From: Heliocidaris tuberculata
Taxonomy: Eukaryota; Echinodermata; Echinoidea; Camarodonta; Echinometridae
DNA length: 64,000 nucleotides
Assembly: GCA_025618425.1 (NCBI GenBank)
Contig: CM046846.1
Coordinates: forward strand, 29,985,619 to 30,049,618
Direction of reading: 5' to 3'
Position 1 is the first letter of the stretch. The number at the start of each line of letters is the position of its first letter. Position numbers and translations under genes: made by a program. Shown here piece after piece: positions 11,966-23,839 of the stretch. The notes under the pieces are model-generated. The model was not told the origin of the DNA, did not search any database, and worked only from the letters and a program-made list of their open reading frames with translations.

Positions 11966-13275
11966 CTATGCTGTCCTCAAATCTCTGCCAAATCACAAAA
12001 AGCCCGACGCACAACCATCCATGCACTAGCCCACTCATGCTGCGGGGACTCTTCGTCTGTTGATGACTTTTGGATAATAACCCAATCAAATACGGCTTTA
12101 CCCTGTCTATGAATCAAAATCAAATCAAAAGTAGGCCATTTCAATCAAAGCTATCCCACCAGCCTGCCAAAGCTTGCTAGGCTTTGCATGGATTTTTAAA
12201 ACCCTTTGTGGGTTCTGCCTAACTTATTAAAATAATCCCAAACTACCATGATAAGAGATAATGCCATCTTACCTTCCCTCATTTTCTTTTCCCTCTGTAT
12301 TACCTGTCATAACTAGGCTTTCTCGCTTTTCATCTCTCTGTATGTCTATTTCTATTTCTCATTACTTCTCATTTGAACTTCTTTTCTCTCAATATCCCGT
12401 TGTGTTTGTTCCTTTTGTTTGTTTTGTTTTTCATTATTTTTGTCATTATTGTACGTTGATAACTTTCCTACATTTGATATTCATTCGTCTTTTGGACTGA
12501 TCCCTGTAATCCCCATCAACTATTCATTTAAACTGCAAAATTTCTTAATCCCTAATTTTTCATGTCTTTCTCTCTCTTTCATAATCTTCATTCTCTACCC
12601 ATCAAACCAATTTCATTTTTAATAGGACGGGAGTTCGAACATTATGGACGTAGATGATGAGACGGAATGGGGCCACGAAACGAACATTATCTCGTTTTCT
12701 TTTCCTCGACTCCTCCCCTCCCGCTCTTACGCCAGCTCTCGCTCTCGCTCTCCCCCCCCCCCCCTCTCTCTCTATCTCTCTCTCTCTCTCTCTTTCTCAT
12801 TGTTTCATTTTGATTTTTTTTTCTTGAATAATGTTTGCTTATAGGCGGAAGAAAGTAGAGTCGGTATTCATCGCAAAGAAGGCCGAAGGGCGTTCGAGTC
12901 ACCGATTATAAGGTAGTTAGATCTTTTTTTAACATTTTTTAAAAAATAATTCTTTATGTATCTCTCAGTCATCCTGATTTACATCTTTCTCTCGCTCTCT
13001 CTCTCTCTCTTTCTACCTTTCTCTATCCATCTCTCTCACTCTCTGCTTTGTTCTGTCCATCTCTCTCTTTCTCTTATTCCTTCTCTTCTTTTTTCCCCTC
13101 CCCATTTTTGTCCTTTAAATCTCATCTCAAGATGATAATTTTGCTACTTCACAATCATCTTCCAATATGTTTTGATCCCCCAAATTGCCCCAGTCTGTTC
13201 GTTGTGTATGTTAGTGTGTATACTTTTTATCTCCCAGGGCATAGCAAGAGGGTTATTTTTCAGGTTACATGTCGT
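11966..13275. other. Pyrimidine-rich stretch, no gene seen
   Basis: Contains CT-rich tracts near 12740-12800 and 12980-13080. Open frames here are Ser/Leu/Phe-rich artefacts of the pyrimidine bias. Confidence 0.45.
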
Positions 13276-13612
13276 TTTTCCGAAGCTTCATAACTCCGAG
13301 GTTCGTAATTCCGAAAATGAAATAAGGTTCATAATTCCTGGAATGAGAATGGTTACATATAATTCCAAAGGTTCATAATTCTGAAAATGTAAAGAACTTT
13401 GTAATTACGAAGGTTCGGAATTATGAACCCTATTTCATTTTCGGTATTATGAACCTTCGGATAAACAAATTTTCGGAATAACGAACCTTCGCAATAAATC
13501 TAATAGAGTAGAAATATGAACCATATTTTATTTTCAGAATTATGAACCACATAGTATGAGAATTTTGTGTTTCAGAATTATGAACCTTCAGAATTACAAA
13601 CCTTCTGAAATA
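13276..13612. repeat. GGTTCATAATTCCGAAAATG repeat cluster
   Basis: The word GGTTCATAATTCCGAAAATG and its reverse complement, with A/T variants, recur about ten times in both orientations. The arrangement is palindromic around 13400-13440. Probably a tandem or foldback transposon interior; no protein frame. Confidence 0.8.
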
Positions 13613-13620
13613 GGAGTGTG

Positions 13621-13637
13621 CCCCCCCCCCCCCCCCC
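13621..13637. repeat. C tract
   Basis: Seventeen C, directly visible, abutting the end of the GGTTCATAATT cluster. Confidence 0.9.
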
Positions 13638-14691
13638 GTCCCCCGTTTTTCAGTCGGCGAATTTTATTGTCTGAAACCTTTTCTATTTTCTTGTCGGCAA
13701 ATTCTAGAATCTGAAAAGCTTTTCCTGTATCTTATACGCATACTCTTCTTTTGAATAGGTTTCCCTTCGCTCAATCTTGATATAAATCCTCCTTGTTATA
13801 AACGAGAGCAGGAAAGCTTAGGAATATGTAATCGTTTCCTTCTTGAAATCCCTTTCTTTTGTGTATGCAGGTGTGCACTGTACAGTTTTGTTCCCGATAA
13901 AGGAATCAGTTATGTAAAAAAAAAAAATCTTTGGTAGAAATTTACAATTTATATAAAAAGATCCTTTTGGAGAAAAAAGCGAGTGCTTACTTGTTGTTTT
14001 GATATTTACTTGTACTTTTAAATCAAGTTGACGTTAGTTCATTCCTACTTACATCACTTTTTCTTCTTCTTTGCATCCCTTTTTCTTTTTCTTGTACTGA
14101 TTCTTTACTGATTTTATATGTTTTTCATGATTTTGCTACCCTTTGATGTTTATTTCTTTGTCACTTCCTTCTATTAAGTCTTTTAGTGGTTTGCCTATTA
14201 TCTTGTAAAGCGCTGCAAGCTGGAAAACATGTTCAATATCGTGGACTGAAAAGGCAAATATTGGAGTAACTTCGGTTTGGACTTTTCTCACGAATGGATC
14301 CAGCACAAGGAAGAAAAAAAAAACACACAATAATGTGCCTGTTTTTGGTTTTGAAAAACATGCACTTTTTGCTGAAGGGGAAAATTAGAGACAGGATACA
14401 ATGAATAAAAATAGACAGCTAGACAGCAGACAGTGACACAAACATGGATATCCTTAAGCTTTTCAAAGCTAAGTGCAGAAAGAATTTTACGTAATGTATA
14501 TAAGGTGAAGATGGTTTAGCATCGAAAAGGACATTAAATGATAAGCATAATGCGAATCATTATTATGTAATAACAATAAGTATATAGGCGTCAAAAGAAA
14601 GGTGAAAGGAGTACGCTTCAAAAGTGAATGAAGAGTGCATGATTATTACAGTTTATTTCTGTATTTCCGCTTCCATTATTATTCATGATTT
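13638..14691. other. Unannotated stretch
   Basis: No supported exon; A/T-rich with T tracts. Confidence 0.4.
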
Positions 14692-14695
14692 TTAA

Positions 14696-15164
14696 CTCTT
14701 TCATTGCCGATGTCACATTGTGTGGCATTTTCATTTACCAATTGCTCGACCACAGGAAAGGTATATAGTGGTCACTGTATATCAACATTTGGAGCATAAA
14801 TCAAATATTCTAAATATATGATTATAATTATATGCTACCCTAGAAATTTTCAGAGAAAATTGCAGATTTTTAAAAAGATATTACCTTATTTCAATATTGA
14901 ACAATAGTAAACAAATGGGAAACCAAAAAATAATGGACAAAAACAAGAAACTCAAATGTAATTTTCAATACATTTTATGCTTCAAGTTAGGTAAATTAAT
15001 AATGTTTGGTATCATAAGAAATGGTAATAAATTTCCTACAAGTTTTGTACACAATATTTTGTGAATTAAAAGATTGTCAATGAAGTGCAGACATTTGAAA
15101 AGTAAGCATTGGTCACATTTTGGTAAAATTTTGACGAGAGCTAAACCCCTTGGCACAGCAAGAG
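14696..15164. mobile_element. TTAA-flanked MITE (piggyBac-like ends)
   Basis: TTAA at 14692-14695 and 15165-15168 flank a 469-bp element whose ends read CTCTTTCATTGCCGATG and the inverse of CTCTTGCTGTGCCAAGG. TTAA duplication with C-rich ends is the signature of piggyBac-type transposition; the family call is inference. No transposase frame. Confidence 0.65.
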
Positions 15165-15231
15165 TTAACAATGGTATGTCCATTATCCATTAAACAGGTG
15201 AGATTCTGATTCTTTATACATAAAATCACGT

Positions 15232-15233
<2 letters not shown>

Positions 15234-15293
<60 letters not shown>
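15234..15293. repeat. (CT)n microsatellite
   Basis: About 60 bases of CT dinucleotides, directly visible. Confidence 0.95.
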
Positions 15294-15296
<3 letters not shown>

Positions 15297-15741
15297 CCCT
15301 CTTAACTCATTTCCCCTCTGTTATTACGTGACGACAACCTAAAATGATCGTTCCTTCACTCCAATTTTTTCGTCAGGCATATTCAGTATTAGCATGATTA
15401 GCGATTACTTATACCCCCAACTCGTATAAATATGAATCGACATCTTTGGATTTAAAGGATTCCAAATGATAACAGTAAGTTTCTTGCTTGCTTGTTCATC
15501 AAACTCCTAAATTGGATAGCTCGGGATTTTTAAAACGTTACCTATCACTAATCTACATATTAATCGATTTTAGACGTTGAAAATGTAAGCCTCAGAAGTC
15601 GGTACTGAGACATTTCAGTGAAAGGGTAATTTTATTGCATAAAAATGAAAGCATCATCTTCTGATGGGAAGAAATCAATTTTGTATAAATAGCGTATACC
15701 GAAACTAATCAATTCTAGCAAAGTTTTTTTTTTAATATCAT

Positions 15742-15908
15742 TTAGGGATAACGATAAATATCACTTTGCAATAATTCGGCCAATTTTTTGTTGTGAAGCC
15801 GATAAAAATCGTCCAGAGCTTCTTTCGTTTTGGAGTGCGCCACTTTGTTGCTAACCTGTCTCCAGCGTGTCCCTACAGCCTTTCTTTCTTCCTGTGGTGT
15901 AAGCGGTC
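15742..15908 (-). CDS. CHST15-like sulfotransferase, last coding exon
   Basis: C-terminal exon of the minus-strand carbohydrate sulfotransferase. A pyrimidine-rich run ending AACAG precedes the acceptor at 15909-15910. The first two bases complete a codon begun by the previous exon, then 54 codons and a TAA stop at 15744-15742. It includes PLTPQEERKAVGTRWRQVSN and ALDDFYRLHNKKLAELL. Vertebrate GalNAc4S-6ST proteins end in the same way, with a basic stretch followed by a helix of the type I-L-R-D-F-Y-x-P-F-N-x-x-L-A. The phase match with 18055-18217 supports the join. The mature enzyme would transfer sulfate from PAPS to a glycan in the Golgi lumen; the exact acceptor cannot be told from sequence. 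Confidence 0.87.
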
Positions 15909-15954
15909 CTGTTAAAAAAAAGTGTATAAAAAATGTTTTAAAAGAAAGTAGAGT

Positions 15955-16250
15955 GTTTAAAAGTGAAAAATAACTTGTGAGCTTTCTCAGTCTTTTTAAT
16001 TCTATATGTGGACGAATATAATAGTATCAATGTAACTTGAAAGGTTAACTCTTGAAATACCATCATATTCCAAATGTATATGCTCAAGAAAGTGATTTGA
16101 CTAAAATTTTATGCTTCATGTTTGTTTTGTCCCATATACTCATATCTGTGTGCGGCAATTTCCCCCGAATGAAATTTGCATTATCAATTAGGTGAAACTT
16201 TATCATTTTGATGATTCCAAATTCTTACAATATAAAATGTTCAATGAGCT
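15955..16250 (+). mobile_element. MITE family R, strongly diverged copy
   Basis: Matches the family at 18290-18645 in patches: GTGAAAAATAACTTGTGAGC, CCCATATACTCATATCTGTG and TCATTTTGATGATTCCAAA. The terminal repeats are not recoverable. Confidence 0.6.
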
Positions 16251-16309
16251 TTATTAGTCAACCTTTCTCGTCATCATCTTTTTGACAGTTTCCTTTCCTA
16301 CAATGAAGC

Positions 16310-16445
16310 AAATCAAGCAATCACATGACCAGATCCCAACACCGGCAAGATCGACTCTAGACCGACAAAAGACCGAACAAGCAGTTACATTGCCCATTAA
16401 TGGCCAAGATTTGGTCGGTTTAGAGTCGGTGTGGAGTTTTTATGC
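16310..16445. repeat. GACCGAC foldback fragment
   Basis: Left arm GACTCTAGACCGACAAAAG and right arm GGTTTAGAGTCGGTGTGG pair imperfectly. The sequence is related to the element at 37781-38047 (shared CATTGCC...ATGGCCAAGAT centre). An open frame across it is not a gene. Confidence 0.6.
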
Positions 16446-16944
16446 GTGCAGTTTGGCGGTGTGGCTGCTGTCTTTACCAGTCCACTCTGTCCACTTGTCT
16501 AAGGCAGGCTTGTTTCTTAAAAAGGAAGAGGGCGCTCGCAGAGGGGGGGGGGGGGGGAGGGTGAGATTACCAGATTTTATGGGGTCCAGTTTTCCCCCCA
16601 TAATACTCTGACAAGTAAAAAAAATAAAATAAAGGTTATCAGTTCTAAAAGAAAGGGGGGCACAATGTATTCTTGTCTTTCAAAAATTTTTTTTTTTTTT
16701 TTTTTTTTTTGGGGGGGGGGTAAAAAGTTGTCGGGGGGTAGTCTGTCCCCCTTGCCCCCCCCCCTCCTTGGGTACGCTAGTGATTAGAAATCCTTTCGGT
16801 AAATCTAAAAGTGAAGTCTTTCTCTAACCCTTGTTGATACATTAAACAAATATTTCTGGACTTTTATTTTTATTAATATTTTCTTTTTATGCTTATTCTA
16901 TTTTTGTTGGTTTGTTTGCTGTTGTTTGTTTTATTTTTATTTTT

Positions 16945-16980
<36 letters not shown>

Positions 16981-18040
16981 ACGTGGGGAATCTGACATCC
17001 TTGTCGTTTTGCTTCAGGATAATTTTTGGCTCACTTCTCAGCAAATTTATCCTGCCACCACCTATCTTGCCCAACTTAACATTTTCTAGAAACGACTCGA
17101 GGGATGTGTTTTCATTCTAACGTCTGAATTGAGGCTTTGTTATGAAATTGAGACGCTGAACAAACGATTTCTCAAGACTTGAGTCCCTAATGGTTCAAAG
17201 GTAGGTTATCCATGCATGGAAGTAGACAGGTGGGACTGAAGTTAAAACCTTTCTGTCCTCACCTGTCAAATGGAAATCCCAGAGCACTAGGCTCTTGCAT
17301 TTTCGTGTTTTTTTTATCATCCCGAACACGCGAAGTCGTCTTCGTGTGCGTGCTGTTTCAAACGGGATGGATATATCAAACATGCATGGGGTATTATGTG
17401 GATCCACATAAAAGAACCCCCCCCCCCCTCCCCCCATTTTCCCAGGACCAAGAAGCACAGTTGCTATCTCCACGCTACTCTTCCTTGGGATCGCAGAATT
17501 TCGCAGTTATCAAATATTTCGCCCCTCCTCCCCATTTCTCACAAGTGACAACCCTTTGATATACCCTGGCATGTTATCGTTGCATATATGTGAAAAGGTC
17601 TCAAAAGGCTAGCATACGTCACGTCTATACAAATCATGTATATCGTTCTCTTTGGAAGTTCGGCAGTTTTTGCCTTCCGTAAGATAGTGTAAAATTAGGA
17701 TCTATTGATCTACGGAAATGGTTACGTAAATTTGTTTCTAATGATCTGTTACAAAGGACCATCTAACTATATAGAGTGCACTTCTTTCTTTAATAAAGAA
17801 ATATAAATATTGCTTTATTTTGTGTCGTTTCTTCCCCCTCCCCTTTTTTCATTATATTGAGGTCTATTACATGAACAACATAACAAAATAATAAAACTTT
17901 ATTTGTGGATTGTATGTTGTTATTCAATAATTATTTCGTACTTGGGGTATTCATAATAAACAAATAAATCTTGGGTTGCATTAACATTAGCCAGTCTCCC
18001 ATGCCTTCATCCCCCCCCCCCCCCCGAAAAAAAGAATGTA
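16446..18040. other. Last-intron sequence, homopolymers and (GTT)n
   Basis: Intron of the sulfotransferase gene. Contains G tract 16543-16557, T tract and G tract 16686-16721, a (GTT)n microsatellite at 16944-16980, and C tracts near 17420 and 18011. No other exon recognised. Confidence 0.55.
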
Positions 18041-18054
18041 TGTGGACTACTTAC

Positions 18055-18217
18055 TGAGCTCCAGAAATTCCAGGATGTTCCTATAGACCGAGACCTGATC
18101 GGCGTACCAGTCCTCCAGCCGTAGGACCAGGACTCCTTCACGTGTGTATGCATTGATCCAATCATACAGGAATATATGATATAGTCCTACGTTGATGCCT
18201 TGGAACGGGGTATAGGG
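18055..18217 (-). CDS. CHST15-like sulfotransferase, penultimate exon
   Basis: Acceptor TTTCCTAG at 18218-18219 and donor GTAAGT at 18054-18049 bracket 163 bases that start in phase 0 and end in phase 1. The frame contains PFQGINVGLYHIFLYDWINA and GVLVLRLEDWYADQVSVYRN, then ILEFLEL. The family equivalent is the V-G-L-Y-x-x-Y-L-x-D-W helix, followed by a strand with L-R-L-E-D and the F-x-F-L-x-L helix that packs near the PAPS site. The upstream neighbour should end in phase 0. The mapped exon at 25148-25301 ends in phase 2, so at least one intervening exon is missing from this model. Confidence 0.9.
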
Positions 18218-18289
18218 CTAGGAAATAGACATACATGGAGATCATTAAGTATACACGACCCAAAATGCACCCTTTCAATTTCCTACCCC

Positions 18290-18645
18290 AAAGGCTGAGT
18301 TCTGGGAAAGGTAAAAAATAATTTGTGAGCTTCCTCATTCTTTTAATGTTAGGTTATCATAGTAGAAATGTCCCCTGAAAGGGATTGCTCTTCAAATGCT
18401 CTCACATTCAAAATATGACAAGAAACAGCTGAACTGTTCGGGCCGAACACTTGTGTGTAGTCCCATATACACATTTCTGTGTGCAGTGCATGTGACTCTC
18501 AGCAGGAATGAGTCAATTTCTCATCATTTTGGTGATTCCAAAACCTTACACCATTATGTGCTACATAATCAACCTCTCCCAATTGATTTGAGACAGTTTC
18601 ATTCACAATTCAATCTCATGACCAGAACTCAACTTTATCTTTAAA
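18290..18645 (+). mobile_element. MITE family R, near-complete copy
   Basis: Left part GCTGAGTTCTGGGAAAGGTA and right end CCAGAACTCAACTTTATCTT pair as terminal inverted repeats (GAGTTCTGG). It serves as the uninterrupted reference: it reads CACAATTCAATCTCATGACC, where the copies at 20.5 kb and 56.2 kb carry insertions. An 82-codon open frame inside it is not a gene. Inserted in the sulfotransferase intron. Confidence 0.85.
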
Positions 18646-20270
18646 ATTGATGACCTTTATGGTTTAAAAATCATTTGGAAATCGATGCCACCTTTAATCA
18701 AAGGGCATTTGTACTGTGTCTTCAGTTTTTCTTAAAGTTTCTCTGTACTTCAGTGAATGGAAGAAAGAATCGTCGTCACTTCATGCTTGACTGATTGATT
18801 CCGCAGCGAATTAACTCTGCACTTAAACAAGCGTTTAACCATGGTTTAACCCCTTTTCTACGTAAATGAACATGATTATCACTGTGCGCATGTTATGCCT
18901 CGTCGCCCTAATGCTGCATCACATACAAATGACACCATCATCATTGCCACCTTGCGCTTTAATTATTGGTCAATGATCCTTAGTATATCAGAGGTGTAGA
19001 TACGGCGCCACGGGAGACATGAGGATATGTGCCCCCCACCCCCACCACCACCACCACCCCCATCATATCTTGCAACAACAAAAAACAGTATGGAAAAAGA
19101 GAGAAAGGGATAGTGAAAACAAGAAGAGGGGGAAAGTGAACGTGAAAAGACCCCCTGCCTCCATCAGTGGCCTTATTAATTTGTATTTCATCCAGTGGGT
19201 TATACTGGGCACCCCTACCCCACTCCATTTGAGCTATAACTGCCCCCTCTCCTCAATGTCTGGATACACGTTACGCCGCTGCACCAAAATGGGTGGTAAG
19301 ACATACGGTTGGAAGCTTTAATTACTGCTGAAAACACAATCGTTGTCATGTCTGTTCAAATAAACACATGCAGTATTATTTTAGGTTTCAACTAAAAGAT
19401 GCATGAACATTGTGTCTTTTCCACACATAACAGGCATCTGTCTTTACACCACGGTAGAACGAAGAAGTTATTACAATCCCTTGGTAAAACCATAGACCTC
19501 AGAGGTGGTAGGTCTATGGTAAAACCAACTCGCACTCGGGTATTTTTTATGCGAAACAAATCACCGTCCCGACCCGCCCTCCTAGTGGCACGTTGAAGAA
19601 GGTAAAAGAAGCGATTGATCTCATTTGGCTGAGATTTCCCTTTTCCCTTGATTTTTCACCGATTAATGATGAGATAGAGCGCTTAGAATGCTGGAAGGCT
19701 GGAATTAATGAAGCTAAGACGTGTTGCCAATCGATGTAGTACACCGACCTATTCGGCTATCGGATGCTAACTATATAAAGCTTGGAAAGTATACCTGCGA
19801 TTTCATCAATAACATGTTGTTTTTTTACTATATGTATATACTTTGTTTCGTCCCCCCCCCCCCCCCCATCTCTTTTTATGACTCGGCACACTTCGGGGTT
19901 TCTTTTGTTTTCAATGGTATCTGTTTCAACATGCTAAAGAGGGGAAGAGAGAATGGAGGACATGGCCAAAATTTGTCAACGTAAAACCTATAGTGAGAGG
20001 TAATCCAAGTTTTCACTCTACCCCCCTCCCAACGTGTCTCAAATCCTACCCCTCCCCCCCCCCCTTAAAAAAATTATGATGCTACCTCATAATAAATTGT
20101 TAAAAAAAAAAAAACGAACGAGGAGAAAGAGACAATATTTGACAAGAGGGGTCAGAGGCGAGGGATAGAAATTTATTGAGCAGGAGGGAGGGAAAGGGAT
20201 GAAATGAGGTGTGGACACTGGTGGATGGCCTGTGGAAAGGGCGGACAAGAAAAAGACGGAAAGGAGCCTA
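18646..20270. other. Intron sequence, no exon seen
   Basis: Contains a (CCA)n patch near 19040, a perfect 11-bp hairpin ACCATAGACCT/AGGTCTATGGT at 19489-19521 and C tracts at 19853 and 20049. The expected missing sulfotransferase exon was looked for here on the minus strand and not found. Confidence 0.45.
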
Positions 20271-20271
20271 C

Positions 20272-20489
20272 TGCCAAGCTCACACGAGGCGTCGTTTGCT
20301 GATTTGCTGACGCTAGGACAGTACGGCATTTTGCTCCTCATTAAAGAGAGATGACGTTTAAAAAGTGATTGCAAAATGAGGAGTGCAAACAATGCTTTTA
20401 ATAACTGGTGTACGGGTTGATTGCTTTCACAGACTCAATTAGCGCAGGTAATGACGCGATCGAAATGACGCCTCGTATGAGAGCCGGGC
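20272..20489. mobile_element. Foldback element with ACGAGGCGTC arms
   Basis: The left arm has AAGCTCACACGAGGCGTCGT and the right arm GAAATGACGCCTCGTATGAG then AGCCGGGCTT. The arms pair as imperfect inverted repeats, including inner TGACGC words. It lies directly beside a family R MITE. A related element follows at 21274. Confidence 0.65.
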
Positions 20490-21273
20490 TTAAAGGGAAG
20501 CTTGAGTTCTCGGAAAGGTAACAAATAATTTGTGAGCTTTCTCATTCTTAATAATATTAGTTTGAAAGATTATGATAGTAGATATGTCCGCTGAAAAGGA
20601 TTGCTCTTCAAATGCCCTCACATTCAAAATATGACAAGAAACAGCTGAAATGTTCGGGCCGAACATTTGTGTGTAGTGCATGTGACTTTTAGCAGGAATG
20701 AGTCAATTTCTCATCATTTTGGTAATTCCAAATCCTCACATCATGCATCAATTCTTATGTGCTATATAATCAACCTTTCCCAATTGCTTTGAGACAGTTT
20801 CTTTCACAATTCTCCCTATCGCATATAGCTCTCCGAATCCGAACGCATGCGGCGCTCTAATTTTTGGGCATGTGATTGCTGGCAACTAAGCTTCCGGGTC
20901 CGGCCGGAGCCTCATTGACAATGTGTTAGAAGACGTGGTCAGCCTATAGCAAAAACTCCCTTTTGTTCCTAATCTAGCAAATAATCGTGTTTTTATACAG
21001 TTGATATTTAAATGGGATTCTTCTGTGAAGCCACCCAACGTGGGATGTTGATCGAGCCGACGATGCAAAACGTGTTTTCAGCAGAACAATCACGCACGAA
21101 AAAAGCAAGGAAATATCAGTGTATCCTCGCTATAGCTATAGACTGGAACCGGAACTTTATGTGCCAACATCGTTGTCCCCGATATCGGAATCGGTAGCTG
21201 ATATCGGCTGATATCGGCTATATGCGATAGGGAGAATTCAATCTCATGACCAGAACTCACCTTTATCTTTAAA
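20490..21273 (+). mobile_element. MITE family R, split by a second element
   Basis: Starts TTAAAGGGAAGCTTGAGTTC and ends ACTCACCTTTATCTTTAAA, a terminal inverted repeat. Interrupted after CACAATT by the 423-bp element at 20812-21234, then resumes with AATTCAATCTCATGACCAG. Without the insert it would be about 357 bp. Confidence 0.88.
20812..21234. mobile_element. Nested MITE with CTCCCTATCGCATATAGC ends
   Basis: Ends CTCCCTATCGCATATAGC and GCTATATGCGATAGGGAG are perfect inverted repeats. AATT flanks both ends, and intact family R copies have one AATT at this place, so a 4-bp duplication is directly supported. Near the right end GATATCGG recurs several times as subterminal repeats. No transposase is encoded. 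The superfamily is not assigned. Confidence 0.9.
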
Positions 21274-21720
21274 GCCCGTCTCACGTGAGGTGTCATTTGC
21301 CGACGTAAAGGACCGCGTTGATCTCTCCCACGGTTTTTTTTTTTGGTTTCAATTCAATAAGATTTATGCCGGTGCGAACATTACTAAAGGACCAACGCTC
21401 GCGTTGTCAGAACGTGTTGGAAGTTGCCTCTCGGACGTTCTGTACGCGCTCATATTCACTCATTTATGCATGTATGGTTGCGCTGTTCCTACGCTAAGAA
21501 AAGAAAATCGAACCGGCACTACCCGTTTCCCACGAGGTGTCATTTGGTGTGATAGAACTGCGTCAGTGACGGGTCTTTGACGAGCCATGCGAGAGTGACA
21601 TGGATTAGCTCATATACAGCGCCGTGAGTTAATGGCGCAAGAACTTATTGACTTCAAACGCTGGATTAACGCATCTATGTAGGTAATGACGCAGTCAAAA
21701 TGACGCCTCGCGAGCAACGA
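21274..21720. mobile_element. Foldback element related to 20272-20489
   Basis: Left end GCCCGTCTCACGTGAGGTGT and right end AAAATGACGCCTCGCGAG carry the same GAGG(C/T)GTCATTT arm as the preceding foldback. An inner copy, CCCACGAGGTGTCATTTGG, sits at 21528-21546. Boundaries are approximate. Confidence 0.6.
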
Positions 21721-21976
21721 ACATTACTTAAGACGCAGTGAGGGTGTAAAAACAGGGAGGAGGCGGTTGTGGTAATAGCAGACGATTTTTGCTGACTTAA
21801 CTTACACATCCAAAAGCGTATGCACAGTATCTCTCGTTATGTTCCTTCATACAGCTGTTGTAACATTCTATTGATTTCATAGCATTAACGTGCCAGTCAT
21901 CGGGTGTATTCAGTGGATTTGTGTAGTAGTACCACGACCGGGCGCTGTATGGTAGCAAAAAATGAATATTCGAAAT

Positions 21977-22311
<335 letters not shown>

Positions 22312-22553
22312 AAACTAAAGTAAGTGTGGCTACAATGAAGTTTGTATACGACTTCAACAAGGTGGTATAAATATAACCATGAAAACCAAATGTGATGTCA
22401 TGAATTTATATTTATTTCATTGAATATAAAATGATAACTGGTATCTTATATAGAAGCCTGACTGCTGGTAATATAGAATACTTCCAGGACTTTTGGTAAA
22501 GGCAAATATAAAACTACTTTACAGTATAGAAAGTTAAAATCTACGCTCTCAAT

Positions 22554-23831
22554 CAGAGGCGGCGCGCCCGGGGGGGGGGGCAGGGGGAACAGTGCCCCCA
22601 CTTTTTTCAGTACCCCAAAAATGCCCTTTTTATTTATGAAAAAATGTCCCTTTTCTCTCTGATAAGTGCCCTTTTTACTACTAAAGTGCCAGGGCCCTTT
22701 CCGCATCTGATAAGTGCCCCTTTTTCTCCTTCTCATAAGTGCCCCTTTTCAAATCTGATAAATGTCTCCTTATCTCTCTAATAAGTGCCCTTTTCCCTTC
22801 TGACAGATGCCCCTTTTTCTCTCTAATATGTGCTTTTTTCTCCTTTGATAAGTGAATTTTTACTTTTGATAGATGCCCCTTTTCCCTTCTAATAAGTGCC
22901 CATTTTCCCCTCCTAATAAATGCCCCTTTTCAAATTTGATAAGTCCCCCTCTTTACTTCTGATAAGAGCGTCTTTTCATATCTAATATGTTCCCTTTTCC
23001 TCTTCATATAAGTGCCCCTTTTCACCTCTTATAAATTCCCCTTTCCATCTCTGATAAGCGCTCTTTGCTCTTACTATAGGTGCCTACTTTTACCTATATT
23101 TTCCACTGTTTCTTATACAAAAAAGCTAGCTTCAAAGATTCGGTGCGGCTATTATAGTAACAGGTACCTATATTACTACAACAACAATGTTAGACAGTGG
23201 AGATGAAGGCAAGAGGGCCACAATGCCACCTCCCCCCTCCCCCCCCCCCCCCCCCCATCAAAGGATTTCTCATTCCGCTCGCTCGAATGTGCCCATAATT
23301 TCAACCAAGTAAGGGCAATATTTTCTGAAAATGTGCGCCCAAATTGCTCGCTTCGCTCGCTCTTATAGTAGATAAAAAAATCAAGCAGATCGCATTAAGT
23401 ATGTTGATATCGATGTAATTAAAAAGAAAAACGAGAGGGTTGTGCGAATTAAAAGATCATTCGACATTCTCCCCGAAATTAAGTTGTCATATTTCATTAT
23501 ATCGCTGTTAATAAATGCACATCCCAAGAACTTCAGCATTAGAAATAAAGTCTATAAAAATTTTGCTCGCTCGCTTCGCTCGCCCGCCCGCACATTGATC
23601 ATTAGGCCATTACACACAACTACTAATTTGGGAAGCTGAAGCGGTGTTCAAACCCACAATAACAATGAAAAAGATGGTGCTTGATAATCTATTAGTTGTA
23701 GGGTAATACCAATGTCAGAAAATGATTCCCCTTTTTCTCTTTATGTTCACCCCTTGTAGGTGCCCCCCTTTTAAAAAAGTGCCCTTTTTGCTGATGCCAA
23801 CCCCACTTTGAAAGGCGCTCCGCCGCCCCTA
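22554..23831. mobile_element. hAT-like non-autonomous element with internal array
   Basis: The direct repeat CTCTCAAT occurs at 22546-22553 and 23832-23839, an exact 8-bp target duplication. The 1278-bp element between starts CAGAGGCGGCGCGCC and ends in the inverse of TAGGGGCGGCGGAGCGCC. An 8-bp duplication with CAG/TAG-type ends is characteristic of hAT elements. The interior holds an array of GATAAGTGCCCCTTTT units (22610-23085), a 30-base C tract near 23228 and GCTCGCTTCGCTCGC words. No transposase frame was found. Confidence 0.82.
22610..23085. repeat. Degenerate ~25-bp array, GATAAGTGCCCCTTTT unit
   Basis: Roughly eighteen units of C-T-GATAAGTGCCCCTTTT-C type, spaced about 23-27 bp, with CATAAG, AATATG and GATAGA variants. 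Related single units occur at 23755-23800 near the other end of the same element, and on the opposite strand at 43158-43235. Confidence 0.85.
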
Positions 23832-23839
23832 CTCTCAAT

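Noticed and set aside
16282..16611. 109-codon plus-strand frame
   Set aside because: Covers a GACCGAC foldback fragment and a G tract; no domain.
22610..23085. Regular spacing that might suggest a CRISPR-like array
   Set aside because: Units are degenerate and contiguous with no unique spacers, and the genome is eukaryotic.
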